16,592 nt of DNA, taken from NCBI GenBank assembly GCA_946481025.1, contig CAMLNA010000099.1:1-16592 (forward strand), read 5' to 3'. The notes under the pieces were generated by a model, which searched no databases, was not told where the DNA came from, and saw only the letters and a program-made list of their open reading frames with translations. The stretch comes from an uncultured Rivibacter sp. (lineage in GTDB: Bacteria > Pseudomonadota > Gammaproteobacteria > Burkholderiales > Burkholderiaceae). This document shows positions 15,905 through 16,592 of this stretch, in pieces. Position numbers and translations under genes: made by a program. Every line of letters starts with the position of its first letter. Position 1 is the first letter of the stretch.

Positions 15905-16474
15905 CTAGCGCGGCGTCAGGGCCATGCGATCGAGCACGCCGCGCCAGGCATCGAGCCGGTCTTCGGCGGCGCCCATGTGCGGCCCCTCCACGCCGGCCCA
16001 CAGGCCGTCGAGTCCGAAGGAAAACACGAGCCGCAGGTCGGGCCGTCGTGATGCCGGGCGGATCTCGCTGATCAAGGTGTCGAGGATGAGCGGCTGCAAG
16101 CCGTCGTCGCCATCGCTGCCCAGGTAGGCGAGCACCATGTGCGGCCGCCACAGGTCGCCACCGCCCAGCTGCACGAGCGCGTAGCCAATGCGCAGCCGCT
16201 GCACCGGGATGCCGGCCTCCAGCAGGGCGAAGTACTTGGCGATCGCGAAGTCCTCGCAATCGCCCCGCCCGCTCCGGCGCAGCTCGTCTGGTGACGACCA
16301 GCGGTTGGCCAGCTCCTCCACCTGCACGTAGCGGCGGTTGGTGGTGTCGTTGACCTGCCGCAGCAGGCTCAACATGCGGTCATCCGGCTGCTGGGCCGAT
16401 GCGCCAGCGCATGCCAGCACCAGTACCAGCGGCAGCCACGCCGCGTGCACGCAAGACTGTGCAGACCATGCCAT
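15905..16474 (-). CDS. Transglutaminase-like cysteine peptidase (BTLCP/LapG-like, periplasmic)
   Basis: The 189-residue precursor has a signal peptide (hydrophobic WLPLVLVLACAGASA, 13-27, likely cleaved after ASA). The mature enzyme carries the bacterial transglutaminase-like Cys-His-Asp triad: Cys73 in SGRGDCEDFAIAKYFAL (68-84), His112 in WRPHMVLAY (109-117) and Asp132 in LILDTL (129-134). WSSPDE (59-64) before the Cys block is also typical. Spacing is close to LapG, the calcium-dependent periplasmic protease that releases surface adhesins under control of the cyclic-di-GMP receptor LapD. No lapD or large adhesin is visible here, so the specific LapG role is inference. ATG 16474 is supported by GGAGG 5 nt upstream. 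Its 3' end lies 15 bp from the end of the converging penicillin-binding protein gene. A minus-strand coding end just upstream (stop at 16520) may be its operon partner. Confidence 0.88.
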   Translation of the reverse strand: MAWSAQSCVHAAWLPLVLVLACAGASAQQPDDRMLSLLRQVNDTTNRRYVQVEELANRWSSPDELRRSGRGDCEDFAIAKYFALLEAGIPVQRLRIGYALVQLGGGDLWRPHMVLAYLGSDGDDGLQPLILDTLISEIRPASRRPDLRLVFSFGLDGLWAGVEGPHMGAAEDRLDAWRGVLDRMALTPR

Positions 16475-16519
16475 GAGCCCCTCCCGTCGCGGAAGCGGCC
16501 CGGCTGCCGGACAGGCCCG

Positions 16520-16591
16520 CTACGCGCGGCGGCCAGCTTGCGCCTTTTCGACCAGCTTGGGGCCCTCGTCCCTGGCCTGCGCAGGGCTTCG
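16520..16591 (-). CDS. C-terminal fragment of a gene entering from the right edge (partial)
   Basis: On the minus strand, one frame from the window edge reads 23 codons and stops at TAG (16522-16520). The end (DEGPKLVEKAQAGRRA) is hydrophilic, like a protein tail, and most third positions are G or C, as in the neighbouring genes. The gap to the LapG-like start is 45 bp with a good ribosome binding site, consistent with an operon. Too short to identify; one other frame is also open here, so this is only a probable gene end. Confidence 0.4.
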   Translation of the reverse strand, partial: RSPAQARDEGPKLVEKAQAGRRA

Positions 16592-16592
16592 C

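Overview
This window is uniformly GC-rich. Its codon use (strong G/C at third positions), its long antisense shadow frames and its gene types all suggest a betaproteobacterial chromosome, most likely Burkholderiales of the Rubrivivax/Roseateles/Leptothrix kind. That placement is inference from style and gene content, not from a marker gene. I see no rRNA, tRNA, CRISPR array, transposase or phage gene, so this looks like ordinary chromosome carrying several accessory modules.

Layout from left to right. (1) 22-3319, minus strand: a compact operon of an AraC-type regulator, a VOC (glyoxalase/bleomycin-resistance fold) protein and a short UvrA-like ABC ATPase without the UvrB-binding domain. This is a plausible drug or DNA-damage tolerance unit. 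(2) 3451-8559, plus strand: a two-CBS-domain protein, an erythromycin-esterase-family hydrolase and two different GH13 enzymes (an alpha-glucosidase-like and a trehalose-synthase-like protein). This looks like a stress or storage-sugar cluster. (3) 8585-9718, minus: an orphan branched-chain-amino-acid-type periplasmic binding protein. It is divergent from a small secreted protein of unknown function (9967-10431, plus). (4) 10457-13410, minus: a membrane hybrid histidine kinase, followed with a 4-bp overlap by a protein made of a decayed kinase-like region, a decayed receiver and an intact receiver. (5) 13598-15889, plus: a bifunctional class A penicillin-binding protein (GT51 plus transpeptidase) that starts with a lipoprotein signal. 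(6) 15905-16474, minus: a periplasmic LapG-like transglutaminase-fold cysteine peptidase. The C-terminus of another minus-strand gene probably enters from the right edge.

Coding density is high. The longest non-coding stretch is the 248-bp divergent region 9719-9966. Several perfect GC-rich inverted repeats sit at gene borders, most clearly at 3404-3423, 3899-3949 and a nested overlapping pair at 8541-8592. None has a U-tract.

The most interesting points are the kinase/pseudo-kinase pair with no visible output domain, the predicted lipid-anchored peptidoglycan synthase, the altered conserved region I in the second GH13 enzyme, and the CBS-esterase-GH13-GH13 grouping. I did not find a clear-cut new defence or mobile system.
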